A DNA stretch of 64,000 nucleotides from Nematostella vectensis (Eukaryota; Cnidaria; Anthozoa; Actiniaria; Edwardsiidae), in assembly GCF_932526225.1 (NCBI RefSeq), contig NC_064040.1, positions 3,569,681 through 3,633,680 on the forward strand. The letters run 5' to 3'. Numbering within the stretch: position 1 is the first letter of the stretch; every line of letters begins with the position of its first letter. This document shows, one piece after another, positions 39,901-52,100 of the stretch. A program made the position numbers and the translations under genes. The notes beneath the pieces are model-generated. The model saw nothing but the letters and a program-made list of their open reading frames with translations. It had not been told where the DNA came from and searched no databases.

Positions 39901-42900
39901 TCAATAGAGAAGTGGGTATAGAATGAAGTCAATTATATACGCTGTCGTTTGATCGTATACTCTGAATGTGCCACGCCCGCACAACCCGGCTTACATCACG
40001 CATGATGTGTAGGCGAGCGTACAAGCGAAATTACATTTGTTTTTGCCTGTGTAGCTAGCGGTTTTCTTGGATTCCAAAGAAATTTATTCTGCGAATACGC
40101 GAAATCTCTCATATGCCTTGTTTTTTTTCTAGTTTTTGTATGCCAGCTACGCAGGCTTTGATTTTGAACCCCTTATAACTATATTTGCTAACTACGCAAA
40201 AGTAAACTCGCCAAAAAGTCGATAACGTTTAGAAACAAAAACGTTAAAAAGTACTACGTTGTGTTCTTTGTGATTCAAAAGGTTTTATTTGATTTTACTT
40301 TCCCTCAGCGCTAAACTCATCAACCATTAGATCATAAAAACAGTACGATTTATGATGATAATGCGTGAGTCATCGTTTACCTTTCATCACTGTCATCCAT
40401 CTCTATTTTGCACTTGGTGACCAGGCCTCCCTGCCACTCATCGGGTGCATTTCCTTTAGTCAATGATCTGTGACAGAACAAATGGCACGCTTGTTGGATT
40501 TAAACCTGTAGTAACCTTCCATGCAAGAACTAGGCAAAGTCCCATTGCCCTGAGGCAAAAAGCTTTATTATAGCTTGCCCACATAGGGTATTTTTGTCAT
40601 AAACACACAGGCACAGAATTTTAATTAATGCACATCCTTCCTCCTGTCTTTCTGTCTGTCCGTTCATTTATCTCCACCCACACATATCCGTCTACCCGTC
40701 CTTCTGTCTGTCCGTCATTTATCTCCACCCACACATCCTTCCTCCCGCCTTTCTGTCTGTCCGTCCATTCATCTCCTCCCACACATATCCGTCTACCCGT
40801 CTTTCTGTCTGTCTGTCCATTCATCTCCTCCTACACATATCCGTCTGCTTGTCTTTCTGTCTGTCCGTCCATTTATCTCCTTCCACACATATCCGTCTAC
40901 CCGTCTTTCTGTCTGTCTGTCCATTCATCTCCTTCCACACATATCCGTCTACCCGTCTTTCTGTCTGTCTGTCCATTCATCTCCTCCCACACATATCCGT
41001 CTGCTTGTCTTTCTGTCTGTCTGTCCATTCATCTCCTTCCAGACATATCCGTCTGCTTGTCTTTCTGTCTTTTCGTCCATTTATCTTTTTTCACACATAT
41101 CCGTCTACCCGTCTTTCTGTCTGTCTGTCCATTCATCTCCTTCCACATATATCCGTCTACCCGTCTTTCTGTCTGTCTGTCCATTCACCTCCTTCCACAC
41201 ATATCCGTCTACCCGTCTTTCTGTCTGTCTGTCCATTCATCTCCTCCCACACATATCCGTCTACCCGTCTTTCTGTCTGTCTGTCCATTCATCTCCTTCC
41301 ACACATATCCGTCTGCTTGTCTTTCTGTCTTTCCGTCCATTTATCTTTTTTCACACATATCCGTCTACCCGTCTTTCTGTATGTCTGTCCATTTATCTCC
41401 TTCCACACATATCCGTCTACCCGTCTTTCTGTCTGTCTGTCCATTCATCTCCTTCCACACATATCCGTCTACCCGTCTTTCTGTCTGTCTGTCCATTCAT
41501 CTCCTTCCACACATATCCGTCTGCTTGTCTTTCTGTCTTTCCGTCCATTTATCTTTTTTCACACATATCCGTCTACCCGTCTTTCTGTCTGTCTGTCCAT
41601 TCATCTCCTTCCACACATATCCTTCTACCCGTCTTTCTGTCTGTCTGTCCATTCATCTCCTTCCACACATATCCGTCTGCTTGTCTTTCTGTCTTTCCGT
41701 CCATTTATCTTTTTTCACACATATCCGTCTACCCGTCTTTCTGTATGTCTGTCCATTTATCTCCTTCCACACATATCCGTCTACCCGTCTTTCTGTCTGT
41801 CTGTCCATTCATCTCCTTCCACACATATCCGTCTACCCGTCTTTCTGTCTGTCTGTCCATTCATCTCCTTCCACACATATCCGTCTGCTTGTCTTTCTGT
41901 CTTTCCGTCCATTTATCTTTTTTCACACATATCCGTCTACCCGTCTTTCTGTCTGTCTGTCCATTCATCTCCTTCCACACATATCCTTCTACCCGTCCTT
42001 CTGTCTGTCCGTCCATTCATCTCCTCCCACACATATCCGTCTACCCGTCTGCTCGTCTTTCTGTCTGTCCGACTTTGACGCGTCTGCACGATACCTAAGT
42101 AGAGGCTCGGCGTCCTCCCATGAGATTGGTTTCACCGGAATCTTTGGAAAAGGTACTTCCGCTTCCGGTCGACGATAAATGCCATCTGGAATACAAACAA
42201 TTATCTGAGACATTGTTTAATAGAAAACCACTTCCAAAAACACTTTCTTTTCACTAAAATGCTGTATTCAGTTACCTTTTTACATGCTAAACCGCCTTCT
42301 GGCTTCCGTCATTCAAACTAACGGAGTTGCATTTGGTGCCTTTTGAGGTGAAATGATTTGAAGCCATTACAGTGATGGAAATAGATCCGCTTCAAAGTTT
42401 TGAATAACAAAGCCAGATTCTGATTTGGAAATCGTCGGCATTAAAACTGCATTAAGAACCCAACTCCACAAAGCGGACAGCTGCCCCTGGTACCGAGGGT
42501 GGTCGCTTGGTGAAGGTACCGCAGCATGGTCATCAAGACATTTTATGGTCTTACCTGTTGCGGGGAATCCTCGGGTGAGGGGATCTCCTTTCTCCATCCA
42601 CAGGAGTCTTACCTAATGCGGGGTATCCTGGGGTTAAGGGATCTCCTTTCTCCATCCACAGGAGTCTTACCTGTTGCGGGGTATCCTGCGGTGAGGGGAT
42701 CTCCTTTCTCCATCCACAGGAGTCTTACCTGTTGCGGGGTATCATGGGGTGAGGGGATCTCCTTTCTCCATCCACAGGAGTCTTACCTGTTGCGGGGTAT
42801 CCTGGGGTGAGAGGATCTCCTTTCTCCATCCACAGGAGTCTTACCTGTTGCGGGGTATCCTCGGGTGAGGGGATCTCCTTTCTCCATCCACAGGAGTCTT

Positions 42901-45900
42901 ACCTGTTGCAGGGAATCCTGGGGTGAGAGGATCTCCTTTCTCCATCCACAGGAGTCTTACCTGTTGCGGGGTATCCTGGGGTGAGGGGATCTCCTTTCTC
43001 CATCCACAGGAGTCTTACCTGTTGCGGGGTATCATGGGGTGAGGGGATCTCCTTTCTCCATCCACAGGAGTCTTACCTGTTGCGGATTATCCTCGGGTGA
43101 GGGGATCTCCTTTCTCCATCCACAGGAGTCTTACCTGTTGCGGGGTATCATGGGGTGAGAGGATCTCCTTTCTCCATCCACAGGAGTCTTACCTATTGCG
43201 GGGTATCATGGGGTGAGAGGATCTCCTTTCTCCATCCACAGGAGTCTTACCTGTTGCGGGGTATCCTGGGGTGAGGGGATCTCCTTTCTCCATCCACAGG
43301 AGTCTTACCTGTTGCGGGGTATCCTGGGGTGAGGGGATCTCCTTTCTCCATCCACAGGAGTCTTACCTGTTGCGGGGTATCATGGGGTGAGGGGATCTCC
43401 TTTCTCCATCCACAGGAGTCTTACCTGTTGCGGGTTATCCTCGGGTGAGGGGATCTCCTTTCTCCATCCACAGGAGTCTTGCCTGTTGCGGGGTATCATG
43501 GGGTGAGAGGATCTCCTTTCTCCATCCACAGGAGTCTTACCTATTGCGGGGTATCATGGGGTGAGAGGATCTCCTTTCTCCATCCACAGGAGTCTTACCT
43601 GTTGCAGGGTATCCTGGGGTGAGGGGATCTCCTTTCTCCATCCACAGGAGTCTTACCTGTTGCGGGGTATCATGGGGTGAGAGGATCTCCTTTCTCCATC
43701 CACAGGAGTCTTACCTATTGCGGGGTATCATGGGGTGAGAGGATCTCCTTTCTCCATCCACAGGAGTCTTACCTGTTGCGGGGTATCCTGGGGTGAGGGG
43801 ATCTCCTTTCTCCATCCACAGGAGTCTTACCTGTTGCGGGGTATCCTGGGGTGAGGGGATCTCCTTTCTCCATCCACAGGAGTCTTACCTGTTGCGGGGT
43901 ATCCTGGGGTGAGGGGATCTCCTTTCTCCATCCACAGGAGTCTTACCTGTTGCGGGGTATCATGGGGTGAGGGGATCTCCTTTCTCCATCCACAGGAGTC
44001 TTACCTGTTGCGGGTTATCCTCGGGTGAGGGGATCTCCTTTCTCTATCACAGGAGTCTTACCTGTTGCGGGTTATCCTCGGGTGAGAGGATCTCCTTTCT
44101 CCATCCACAGGAGTCTTACCTGTTGCGGGGTATCATGGGGTGAGAGGATCTCCTTTCTCCATCCACAGGAGTCTTACCTATTGCGGGGTATCATGGGGTG
44201 AGAGGATCTCCTTTCTCCATCCACAGGAGTCTTACCTGTTGCGGGGTATCCTGGGGTGAGGGGATCTCCTTTCTCCATCCACAGGAGTCTTACCTGTTGC
44301 GGGGTATCCTGGGGTGAGGGGATCTCCTTTCTCCATCCACAGGTTGCCCCTCTGCACGCCGTCCGGAGAGAGGGCCATGCCGTCTGGATAGGTCTTTTCC
44401 TGTCCCCCGGTGTCGGCGGGATCGGAGTAGAGGATCAGGCCCTTGGCTCCGCGCCTCTCTGCATTCTGAGCCTGATGAGAAGTACATTAATGGCCTAGTT
44501 TCATAAGCAACATCGACATCATCAAAACAATACCTGGACAACATCTTCCAATTACTATCTATTGTAAGTAATCGCTACGACGTCTTTTCTATTCCATCGT
44601 CGATAATCGGTACGACGTCTTCTCACTTCCACCTTTAGCAACCATTAAGAAGTAGTGACACTAATGTTGCCTACCTTTCCACCTCGGAAGAGTTTTCCAT
44701 ATCTCGCAATGACAATCTTCCCAGTCACGTTAATGTTGTTGTCTTTCAGGTATTTGAAGTCTTCTTCGCGACCATAATTAACATAGACTAGTTTCCCCTT
44801 AGCATAACAAAATAATTTTTTAGTATTTATCATTGAATTTGTGCACATCAATTCCTATACAGCCAGGCCTGTAGCCAGAATCAAAATTTTACCGAGGCAA
44901 AGCTAGCCAATGAGTGATAAATCCAACAAAAGCAGGGGTTTTATCTCATACTTTTCAATCGTGAAACACTAAACATCAAAATTTTACCGAGGCGAGTGTC
45001 TCACTTGCCTCATGCTGGCTACGGCCCTGCAAACTCTGAATTTATATATGCAAGTAAAATAATAAATAAATAATAAATTAAAATCATATTCATTGCTTTC
45101 GTTTTCTGTTATCCCATGGTCCTTTTGCCCATACCTTAACGTCCCCCGATGGCGAGTACGCGTTGAAAGGGGACACCCTGTCAGTGTGGTTCTCGGACGC
45201 GTCAAGCACTCGCTCTTGTTCTGCTGATCTATGCTGCTCTGTATGGTTGGCGTAGAGCAGCGCTACGAACCCTGGTTTGTTTGGGTAGGAAAGTAACACT
45301 TCGTATTTCTTCAGCTCCACATTATCAAACCCATAACTCTTGAACTCTTTCTCCTGGTACAGTGCTAGCTGGTAACTTCCGTTCGTCCCTGCCAAACGTG
45401 GAACACTCGAGAAATATCTGCAAAGCAAAGCTACCTTAAGACAAACAGCAAGCAAAAACGCTGGCGACGCGCTGGCCAAGCAATAGCTGTTTTTGCACGA
45501 CATGATGGAAATGCTGTGAAGTAAATTCGCCAACATTTCCTTTGTCTTGTGGTCAATGAAGCGCAGCGTTGCCAATGTTGGCTAATGTTGGCGCTGTTTT
45601 TACTGGGCTTTAGAGTCGCTTTCTGGGGAGCGATCGTCTGACATCACTCGTTTAGTGACGTCACCGCCAGATGCCTCGAGGCAGCAGTTGCCATGACGAG
45701 CGTGAAGAGATTTGCACTTCATCAAACGAGTGAAACTATGGTATCCATATAAGCTATGCTTTAAATAACTAAAAGTTGTCTGTCTATATGTTCATATTTA
45801 TTTACATTTAGATAACTTTATGAGTTCAATCGCTCTTTCTTTTTACGCGCCTTCTAACTAACAATCTAGTCATGAGGTCAAAGCTGTCACCAGGAACTTG

Positions 45901-47735
45901 ATTCAACACGATTTTGGATTTTCTTTTATGATTGAAGTAATCGCTTTAGAGTATTATTTTTGGTCAAAAATCACCTTATTTTAGCGCTTCTCAAATCAAA
46001 AAAATCAAAATGCTTCAATAAATTAAGAGGAAATGAATAATACTAGTGATTCGTAGTTTTTCGTGTGCGGGAGTCTATTTGTTTTCACATGAATCTTAAA
46101 ATGTTCATTCATCGGGATTTTCGATTGCCGCATCACTTGAAAATAGAGTAAATCTACTCAAACGAATTGGGGTAGACTTGTTATCAAAACAAAATCTATA
46201 TCAGAGTAGAATTCGATATCTCGCCTTTTCTTTTCTCATTGGAAAATGCGTAATTGTATTAGTGGTTTCGTGCTGGAATCAAAAAGATTGTCTTACTATG
46301 AATATGCAGCACTTGGTTTGTTCTACAGACTTACCAGGGAATTGGATAACCAAGAACGAGGAGTTCGTTACCTACATAGTCAAAGTAGTTCTCAGACAAA
46401 ATAAAACAAAAATTCAGACTAAATGTACCTCATACCCAAGCGAGCGAGACGAGTAAAAAGGCGGGAAATTACCGGGAAATATATATTTTGTTCAAGAAGA
46501 CCTGCTGTTAATCAAAAGATAACCAATGTGTCTATTATTATCGCGATTTTTGTACATAATCAACACCTGTATTCAAACTGTTTGAAAACGGACTATTGAT
46601 ATTTGTCGAATAGAAATACAGGTTTCATGCTCCAGGGAATGGTTGGGACAATTATGCTAATTTCTCGACAGCTTGACTCCAAAGTAATATTTTCGATGTG
46701 GAAGGAACTAAATGGCTGCTTTATTCAAGGTGGAAATGCCGTAATGGAGACGCTTGTTTTTGATCAATTGGAAGAATAAAAAATGAAGTATATACTTGAA
46801 CGCTAAGCGCACGCTTTCATCCTATGATAAACAGAAAATACAGGACGCATCTGTATTATTTCTGCAAGAACTGCAAGTATTTTGACGAAAAGCGTATTTT
46901 TGTAAGGAGCATTTTGCCTTGGGTGTTCTCATGAATATTCTATTGGCTTTTAAAAGGAACTACGGTGTCAAAATAATATTCAAAGTTACCACAAATAAAA
47001 AAACCCATTTGAAGAAAATTCAGGAAATGGAAAATCTAAACATAAACTGTAGCAGTTTTGTCCCTATTTTTGGCATTCAGAGGACGTAACGGGGAACTTT
47101 TGGCGCCGGTGGTTTTTGGTTGTCAACAGCTGGTTTTTTTTGTAAGGATGACAAGCCCAGAATTCGCGGTCATTAACATAGAGCAATATTGCAGATAAAT
47201 ATCTCAATACACATAGAACTGCGGTATGATATTGGTATGAAATCAAGCGCAATAATTTTCTTTCAGTTATCAAAATAATCTTTCTATTTCAAAATTCGTA
47301 TTATTATTTTTGTGACCTTTTCCAGGTTTGCTTTGGAGGAGGTTTGGTGCTAGCCAATGATTATTATTTATTCGTAATTTAGGGGAGTTCCTAATTTATG
47401 TGAACTTACTTCAAGTTTTTCTTTAGCTCTGAAATGGAAACTTTGCCCAGCGCTTCGATATAGGCTTTCTCCAAGTGAGCTTTTTCTGCTTGCTCGCTCA
47501 TGGCATCACTTTTATCGCACTTGAAAAAGAAAAAATGCCGGACAAGGAAACCGCCTGCCGCAGCTCCCAGGACGAACAGCAGCACTAGCAAGACCAACTG
47601 AACTTTACAGCAAACTCTGCAAGTGCAGCATTTGAGTGAAGATTGCTGCTTGCAATCGCTGCCACCTTTTTCTTCGTCTTCGGAATCCTTTGCAGGGATG
47701 AATTCTGCCTTTTCCGGAGCTTGCTCGTCTTCCAT
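33088..47735 (-). CDS. FOLH1-like: Glutamate carboxypeptidase II / NAALADase-like M28B peptidase, complete 17-exon gene
   Basis: A type II membrane zinc peptidase of 760 aa (human GCPII is 750). Exons: 47735-47410, 45417-45135, 44797-44675, 44471-44294, 42185-42095, 40467-40381, 39879-39794, 39446-39327, 38456-38374, 36149-36086, 35996-35929, 35657-35575, 35218-35128, 34763-34523, 33975-33894, 33584-33492, 33271-33088. Every intron is GT/AG, phases agree at all 16 junctions, and the summed length (2283) is a multiple of three. Homology to GCPII is continuous from RLAG to the C-terminus. The family hydrolyses extracellular peptides such as N-acetyl-aspartyl-glutamate or dipeptides. The start chosen is the MEDEQ ATG; the frame upstream opens only with GTG. 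Introns 4, 5, 8 and 9 are occupied by minisatellites. A paralogue follows upstream at 62-64 kb with the same exon phases. Confidence 0.95.
34523..40467 (-). CDS. FOLH1-like: Peptidase exons 6-14: M28 catalytic core
   Basis: Contains the co-catalytic zinc site. [12 protein letters not shown] in exon 8 supplies H400 and bridging D410. WDAEEYG in exon 9 supplies the catalytic base E447 and ligand E448. INIDS in exon 10 supplies D476. YPVYHTLHD in exon 14 supplies H568. All match human H377, D387, E424, E425, D453 and H553. The loop between exons 13 and 14 (FRFVGNS|SSYPVYH) is about 8 residues shorter than in GCPII. In the arginine patch one Arg appears replaced by Asp (PSIDFRF against ASGRARY), as in NAALADL1-type aminopeptidases. 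An active peptidase with non-glutamate specificity is inferred. Confidence 0.9.
34785..34980. repeat. Degenerate tandem repeat of about 36 bp in intron 13
   Basis: About five imperfect copies of a unit containing ATTGGTGGGCCACATA and AAGAACTC, immediately before exon 14 in gene orientation. ATTGG recurs in most copies. Confidence 0.75.
35258..35375 (-). pseudogene. Duplicated remnant of exon 14 acceptor region inside intron 12
   Basis: This closely matches 34719-34870: the same polypyrimidine/TTTATTTGTAG acceptor, then codons reading SSYPVYHT, then a small deletion that breaks the frame, and the same flanking 'aacgccgc' and 'ttggtgggcc'-type intron sequence. It lies just upstream (in gene sense) of exon 13. 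It is an intragenic duplication relic that still carries a usable-looking splice acceptor. Confidence 0.8.
35790..35915. repeat. Two-copy repeat in intron 11
   Basis: 'cccctgattg...aacgtatc.tagcaacaagag' occurs twice, about 80 bp apart. It again contains the GATTGG word. Confidence 0.6.
36300..38370. repeat. 53-bp minisatellite made of exon 9 end plus its splice donor
   Basis: About 40 copies. Read on the gene (minus) strand, each unit is the last 36 nt of exon 9 (codons [12 protein letters not shown]) followed by GTAAGACACGACCAAAG, so each has an AG before and a GTAAG donor after a 36-nt exonic block. The genuine exon 9 forms the 5' member at 38374-38456; the array then fills most of intron 9. 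Variation is mostly single substitutions (for example AATCCC/AACCCC and CAGAC/CCGAC). The long plus-strand open frames (up to 821 codons) are by-products. Confidence 0.97.
38496..39145. repeat. Telomere-like (CCTAACCCAACCCAT)n tandem repeat in intron 8
   Basis: About 650 bp built from TAACCC, AACCCA and CATCC words in 10-20-bp units. On the gene's sense strand it is GGGTTAGG/GGGTTGGG, with very many G-triplets. It lies between exons 8 and 9. Confidence 0.95.
40381..47735 (-). CDS. FOLH1-like: Peptidase exons 1-6: cytosolic tail, membrane anchor and protease-associated/apical segment
   Basis: Exon 1 gives an acidic cytosolic tail ([12 protein letters not shown]...), a cysteine cluster CCTCRVCC at 36-43 (possible palmitoylation), a hydrophobic anchor at about 45-65 and a stalk ending [10 protein letters not shown]. 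Exon 2 begins [11 protein letters not shown] and includes [12 protein letters not shown] and FNAYSPSGD. Exon 3 is [17 protein letters not shown]...[16 protein letters not shown]. Exon 4 is [20 protein letters not shown]...[18 protein letters not shown]...[11 protein letters not shown]. Exon 5 is [30 protein letters not shown] and exon 6 carries PDEWQGGL. This is the usual GCPII order, with the protease-associated domain inserted into the peptidase fold. Confidence 0.9.
40629..42075. repeat. 52-bp minisatellite in intron 5
   Basis: About 28 copies of a pyrimidine-rich unit (plus strand: CCGTCTTTCTGTCTGTCTG, TCCATTCATCTCC, CACACATAT), with variant classes such as GCTTG for ACCCG and TTTTTT for CTCCTT. 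It starts about 20 bp beyond the exon 5 donor and fills intron 5. The unit holds no exon sequence, unlike the arrays in introns 4 and 9. The 516- and 409-codon frames across it are artefacts. Confidence 0.97.
42543..44290. repeat. 58-bp minisatellite made of exon 4 end plus its splice donor
   Basis: About 31 copies. On the gene strand the unit is about 50 nt of exon 4 (encoding [16 protein letters not shown]) plus GTAAGACT, i.e. exon end and 5' splice site. The real exon 4 (44294-44471) is the first member. Copies differ by a few substitutions (GTATCATGG/GTATCCTGG, TTGCGG/TTGCAG, GAGG/GGGG), in patterns suggesting block duplication. The array fills most of intron 4. Confidence 0.97.
44872..45030. 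repeat. Short element with inverted GTAGCCAG / CTGGCTACGGCCCTGC ends in intron 2
   Basis: The ends are inverted, and a 'aaaattttaccgaggc' block occurs twice inside. The terminal GCTACGGCCCTGC word is shared with other short repeats of the window (10.9 kb). Confidence 0.5.
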
Positions 47736-47850
47736 TCTTGCCCCTTTCGACTCGCTCGCAAATTGCACACCAAAACACTCTCACAGTCCCACCCTTTAGG
47801 AACTCCCATCAAATAAAGAGCAAAACGCTCGACTTGTGATTGGTTGAAAT
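47736..47850 (-). promoter_or_regulatory. Proximal promoter / 5' UTR of the peptidase gene
   Basis: On the minus strand a CCAAT box (within TTTCAACCAATCAC) lies about 107 bases upstream of the ATG. No TATA box is obvious. The location is consistent with a CCAAT-containing core promoter, but the start site is not visible from sequence. Confidence 0.35.
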
Positions 47851-49185
47851 AAGACGCTTTCAGCGAAATGCAAATAGAGCAGGCCTCTTTTGAAATGCAA
47901 GTGGATATCGTAAATTAAATTTTAGGTTATCATTATTTATTGGTTTCGTTCATTGTAGAAACTCGCAACCTCAGATCATAGCAGCGCTCCTGCCTTAGAA
48001 ATATACAAGTTTGGTTTAAAAAATATATATTTTATTTAAAGATTTTATCTTTTATTGCGTTACGTTCTCGCGTAAAATTTCTCGCGAAGTAATCTTTCAT
48101 ATTCTTTTCGGAATTGAGTTAATTGTCAGCCTAACTGTGTTTCTGTCTAAATAAAACATAGAATTTATGAAAGGACATTAACGTCCCCAAACAATCAACA
48201 TACAGACTATCAAAAAATTACATACGAAATTTTTTTTCCAAAACGCGAAAAATAACAAGAGCTTGTCATCTTAAAAGATCGTCGGATTTTTTACAACAGC
48301 TTGGGGATTTTCCAAATCGAAATGCCTTTAGATAATGAATCCAATAGTTTTTAAGTACCCTATTTATTATGCATACGAGATTTTATTTATATTCTTATCG
48401 ATAGCAGCCCGCACAAAAACGCAATAATAAAATAGCCCCAAATCCATCCTTATCAAACAACCAAACTCCAGGGTTCCGAAGTAGTTTTGACTACAAGAAA
48501 ACATTTATGATAAAGATGACGATGGTTTTTGACCGAAATGTGGTTCCGGAATTTGCATAGAATTGTTGTTATAATGTCAATCCTCTTTTCATGTTCTTAA
48601 TCGATTTTACGTGCGACCAATCTAACCTAAGAACGGCAAATAATAGTTCCGACCGACCTCTAAAAATTCTTGGCGCCATTTTTCCTTTTCAAATGGTTAA
48701 CTCGCCTCTGCATAGTGCTTCTGGTGAATAATTTACGCTGCGATCGGTCGAATGACGCACGAAAGGGACGCGATGAGTTGATGCAGGTGTTAAACGCTGT
48801 AATAACCCCTACCTCTGATATATAACCCAAACAACTCACCCTGAGCATTTATTACTTAGCGCGCGTCACTATTCTATTTTCATTTAAGCGCCACAGGTCA
48901 ATAATTAAAACTACAGTTTTCTATAAAAATGATCAATCGAATGGCATCTGCAATGAAAGCACAGAGAAAATAACAAATATATTTGTACGTGGTTCAAAGG
49001 TAATAAACGATAAATTATACGGAGAATTGCAATGGATGGCTAGAAGTTTCCCGTGGCACACGACGGCAGCAGAATCCCCTTTAAAAACATCGCTATTTAT
49101 AAAGCTGTAAGACCATAGCCGTACCGGAACTATTTTAGCTACAGACGGCGAGAACCAGTACTCGTACAGCGTACAGTACAGCGAC
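47851..49185. other. No gene recognised
   Basis: AT-rich DNA between the proximal peptidase promoter and the 30-bp minisatellite. If the upstream first exon at 55.8 kb is used, this is intron. Confidence 0.35.
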
Positions 49186-52100
49186 TGATAACACAAGTAC
49201 TCTAGAGCGCATGACTGATAACACAAGTACTCTACAGCGCATGACTGATAACACCAGTACTCTACAGCGCATGACTGATAACACCAGTACTCTACAGCGC
49301 ATGACTGATAACACAAGTACTCTACAGCGCATGACTGATAACACAAGTACTCTACAGCGCATGACTGATAACACAAGTACTCTAGAGCGCATGACTGATA
49401 ACACCAGTACTCTACAGCGCATGACTGATAACACCAGTACTCTACAGCGCATGACTGACAACACAAGTACTCTACAGCGCATGACTGATAACACCAGTAC
49501 TCTACAGCGCATGACTGATAACACCAGTTCTCTAGAGCGCATGACTGATAACACAAGTACTCTACAGCGCATGACTGATAACACAAGTACTCTACAGCGC
49601 ATGACTGATATCACCAGTACTCTACAGCGCATTACTGATAACACCAGTACTCTACAGCGCATGACTGATAACACCAGTACTCTAGAGCGCATGACTGATA
49701 ACACAAGTACTCTAGAGCGCATGACTGATAACACCAGTACTCTACAGCGCATGACTGGTAACACCAGTACTCTAGAGCGCATGACTGATATCACCAGTAC
49801 TCTACAGCGCATGACTGATAACACCAGTACTCTACAGTGCATGACTGATATCACCAGTACTCTAGAGCGCATGACTGATAACACAAGTACTCTACAGCGC
49901 ATGACTGATAACACAAGTACTCTACAGCGCATGACTGATAACACCAGTACTCTACAGCGCATGACTGATAAAACCAGTACTCTAGAGTGCATGACTGATA
50001 ACACAAGTACTCTACAGCGCATGACTGATAACACCAGTACTCTAGAGCGCATGACTGATAACACAAGTACTCTACAGCGCATGACTGATAACACCAGTAC
50101 TCTAGAGCGCATGACTGATAACACAAGTACTCTACAGCGCATGACTGATAACACAAGTACTCTACAGCGCATGACTGATAACACCAGTACTCTACAGCGC
50201 ATGACTGATAACACAAGTACTCTACAGCGCATGACTGATAACACCAGTACTCTACAGCGCATGACTGATAACACAAGTACTCTACAGCGCATGACTGATA
50301 ACACAAGTACTCTACAGCGCATGACTGATAAGACAAGTACTCTAGAGCGCATGACTGATATCACCAGTACTCTACAGCGCATGACTGATAACACCAGTAC
50401 TCTACAGCGCATGACTGATAACACAAGTACTCTACAGCGCATGACTGGTAACACCAGTACTCTAGAGCGCATGACTGATATCACCAGTACTCTACAGCGC
50501 ATGACTGATAAGACAAGTACTCTACAGCGCATGACTGGTAACACCAGTACTCTAGAGCGCATGACTGATATCACCAGTACTATACAGCGCATGACTGATA
50601 ACACCAGTACTCTACAGCGCATGACTGATAACACCAGTACTCTACAGCGCATGACTGATAACACCAGTACTCTACAGCGCATGACTGATAACACAAGTAC
50701 TCTACAGCGCATGACTGATAAGATAAGTACTCTACAGCGCATGACTGATATCACAAGTACTCTACAGCGCATGACTGATAACACCAGTACTCTACCGCGC
50801 ATGACTGATAACACCAGTACTCTACCGCGCATGACTGATAACACCAGTACTCTACAGCGCATGACTGATAAGACAAGTACTCTACAGCGCATGACTGGTA
50901 ACACCAGCACTCTAGAGCGCATGACTGATAACACTAGTATTCTACAGCGCATGTCTGATAAGACAAGTACTCTAGAGCGCATGACTGATAACACCAGCAC
51001 TCTAGAGCGCATGACTGATAACACCAGTACTCTACCGCGCATGACTGATAACACCAGTACTCTACCGCGCATGACTGATAACACCAGTACTCTACAGCGC
51101 ATGACTGATAAGACAAGTACTCTACAGCGCATGACTGGTAACACCAGCACTCTAGAGCGCATGACTGATATCACTAGTATTCTACAGCGCATGACTGATA
51201 AGACAAGTACTCTAGAGCGCATGACTGATAACACCAGCACTCTAGAGCGCATGACTGATATCACCAGTACTCTACAGCGCATGACTGATAACACTAGTAT
51301 TCTACAGCGCATGACTGATAACACCAGTACTCTACAGCGCATGACTGATATCACCAGTACTCTACCGCGCATGACTGATAACACCAGCACTCTAGAGCGC
51401 ATGACTGATAACACTAGTATTCTACAGCGCATGTCTGATAAGACAAGTACTCTAGAGCGCATGACTGATAACACCAGCACTCTAGAGCGCATGACTGATA
51501 ACACTAGTATTCTACAGCGCATGTCTGATAAGACAAGTACTCTAGAGCGCATGACTGGTAACACCAGCACTCTAGAGCGCATGACTGATAACACCAGTAC
51601 TCTACAGCGCATGACTGATATCACCAGTACTCTACCGCGCATGACTGATAACACCAGTACTCTACAGCGCATGACTGATAAGACAAGTACTCTAGAGCGC
51701 ATGACTGATAACACCAGCACTCTAGAGCGCATGACTGATAACACTAGTATTCTACAGCGCATGTCTGATAAGACAAGTACTCTACAGCGCATGACTGGTA
51801 ACACCAGTACCCTAGAGCGCATGACTGATATCACCAGTACTCTAGAGCGCATGACTGATAACACCAGTTCTCTACCGCGCATGACTGATATCACCAGTAC
51901 TCTACAGCGCATGACTGATAACACCAGTACTCTACAGCGCATGACTGATAACACAAGTACTCTACAGCGCATGACTGGTAACACCAGTACTCTACAGCGC
52001 ATGACTGATATCACCAGTACTCTACAGCGCATGACTGATAAGACAAGTACTCTACCGCGCATGACTGATAAGACAAGTTCTCTACAGCGCATGACTGGTA

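Noticed and set aside
40628-42178. Plus-strand frames of 409-516 codons ([12 protein letters not shown]-type repeats)
   Set aside because: Artefact of the 52-bp pyrimidine-rich repeat in intron 5 of a minus-strand gene; the last codons run antisense through exon 5.
36300-44290. CRISPR-like regularly spaced repeats
   Set aside because: The units are contiguous tandem repeats without unique spacers, in a eukaryotic gene.
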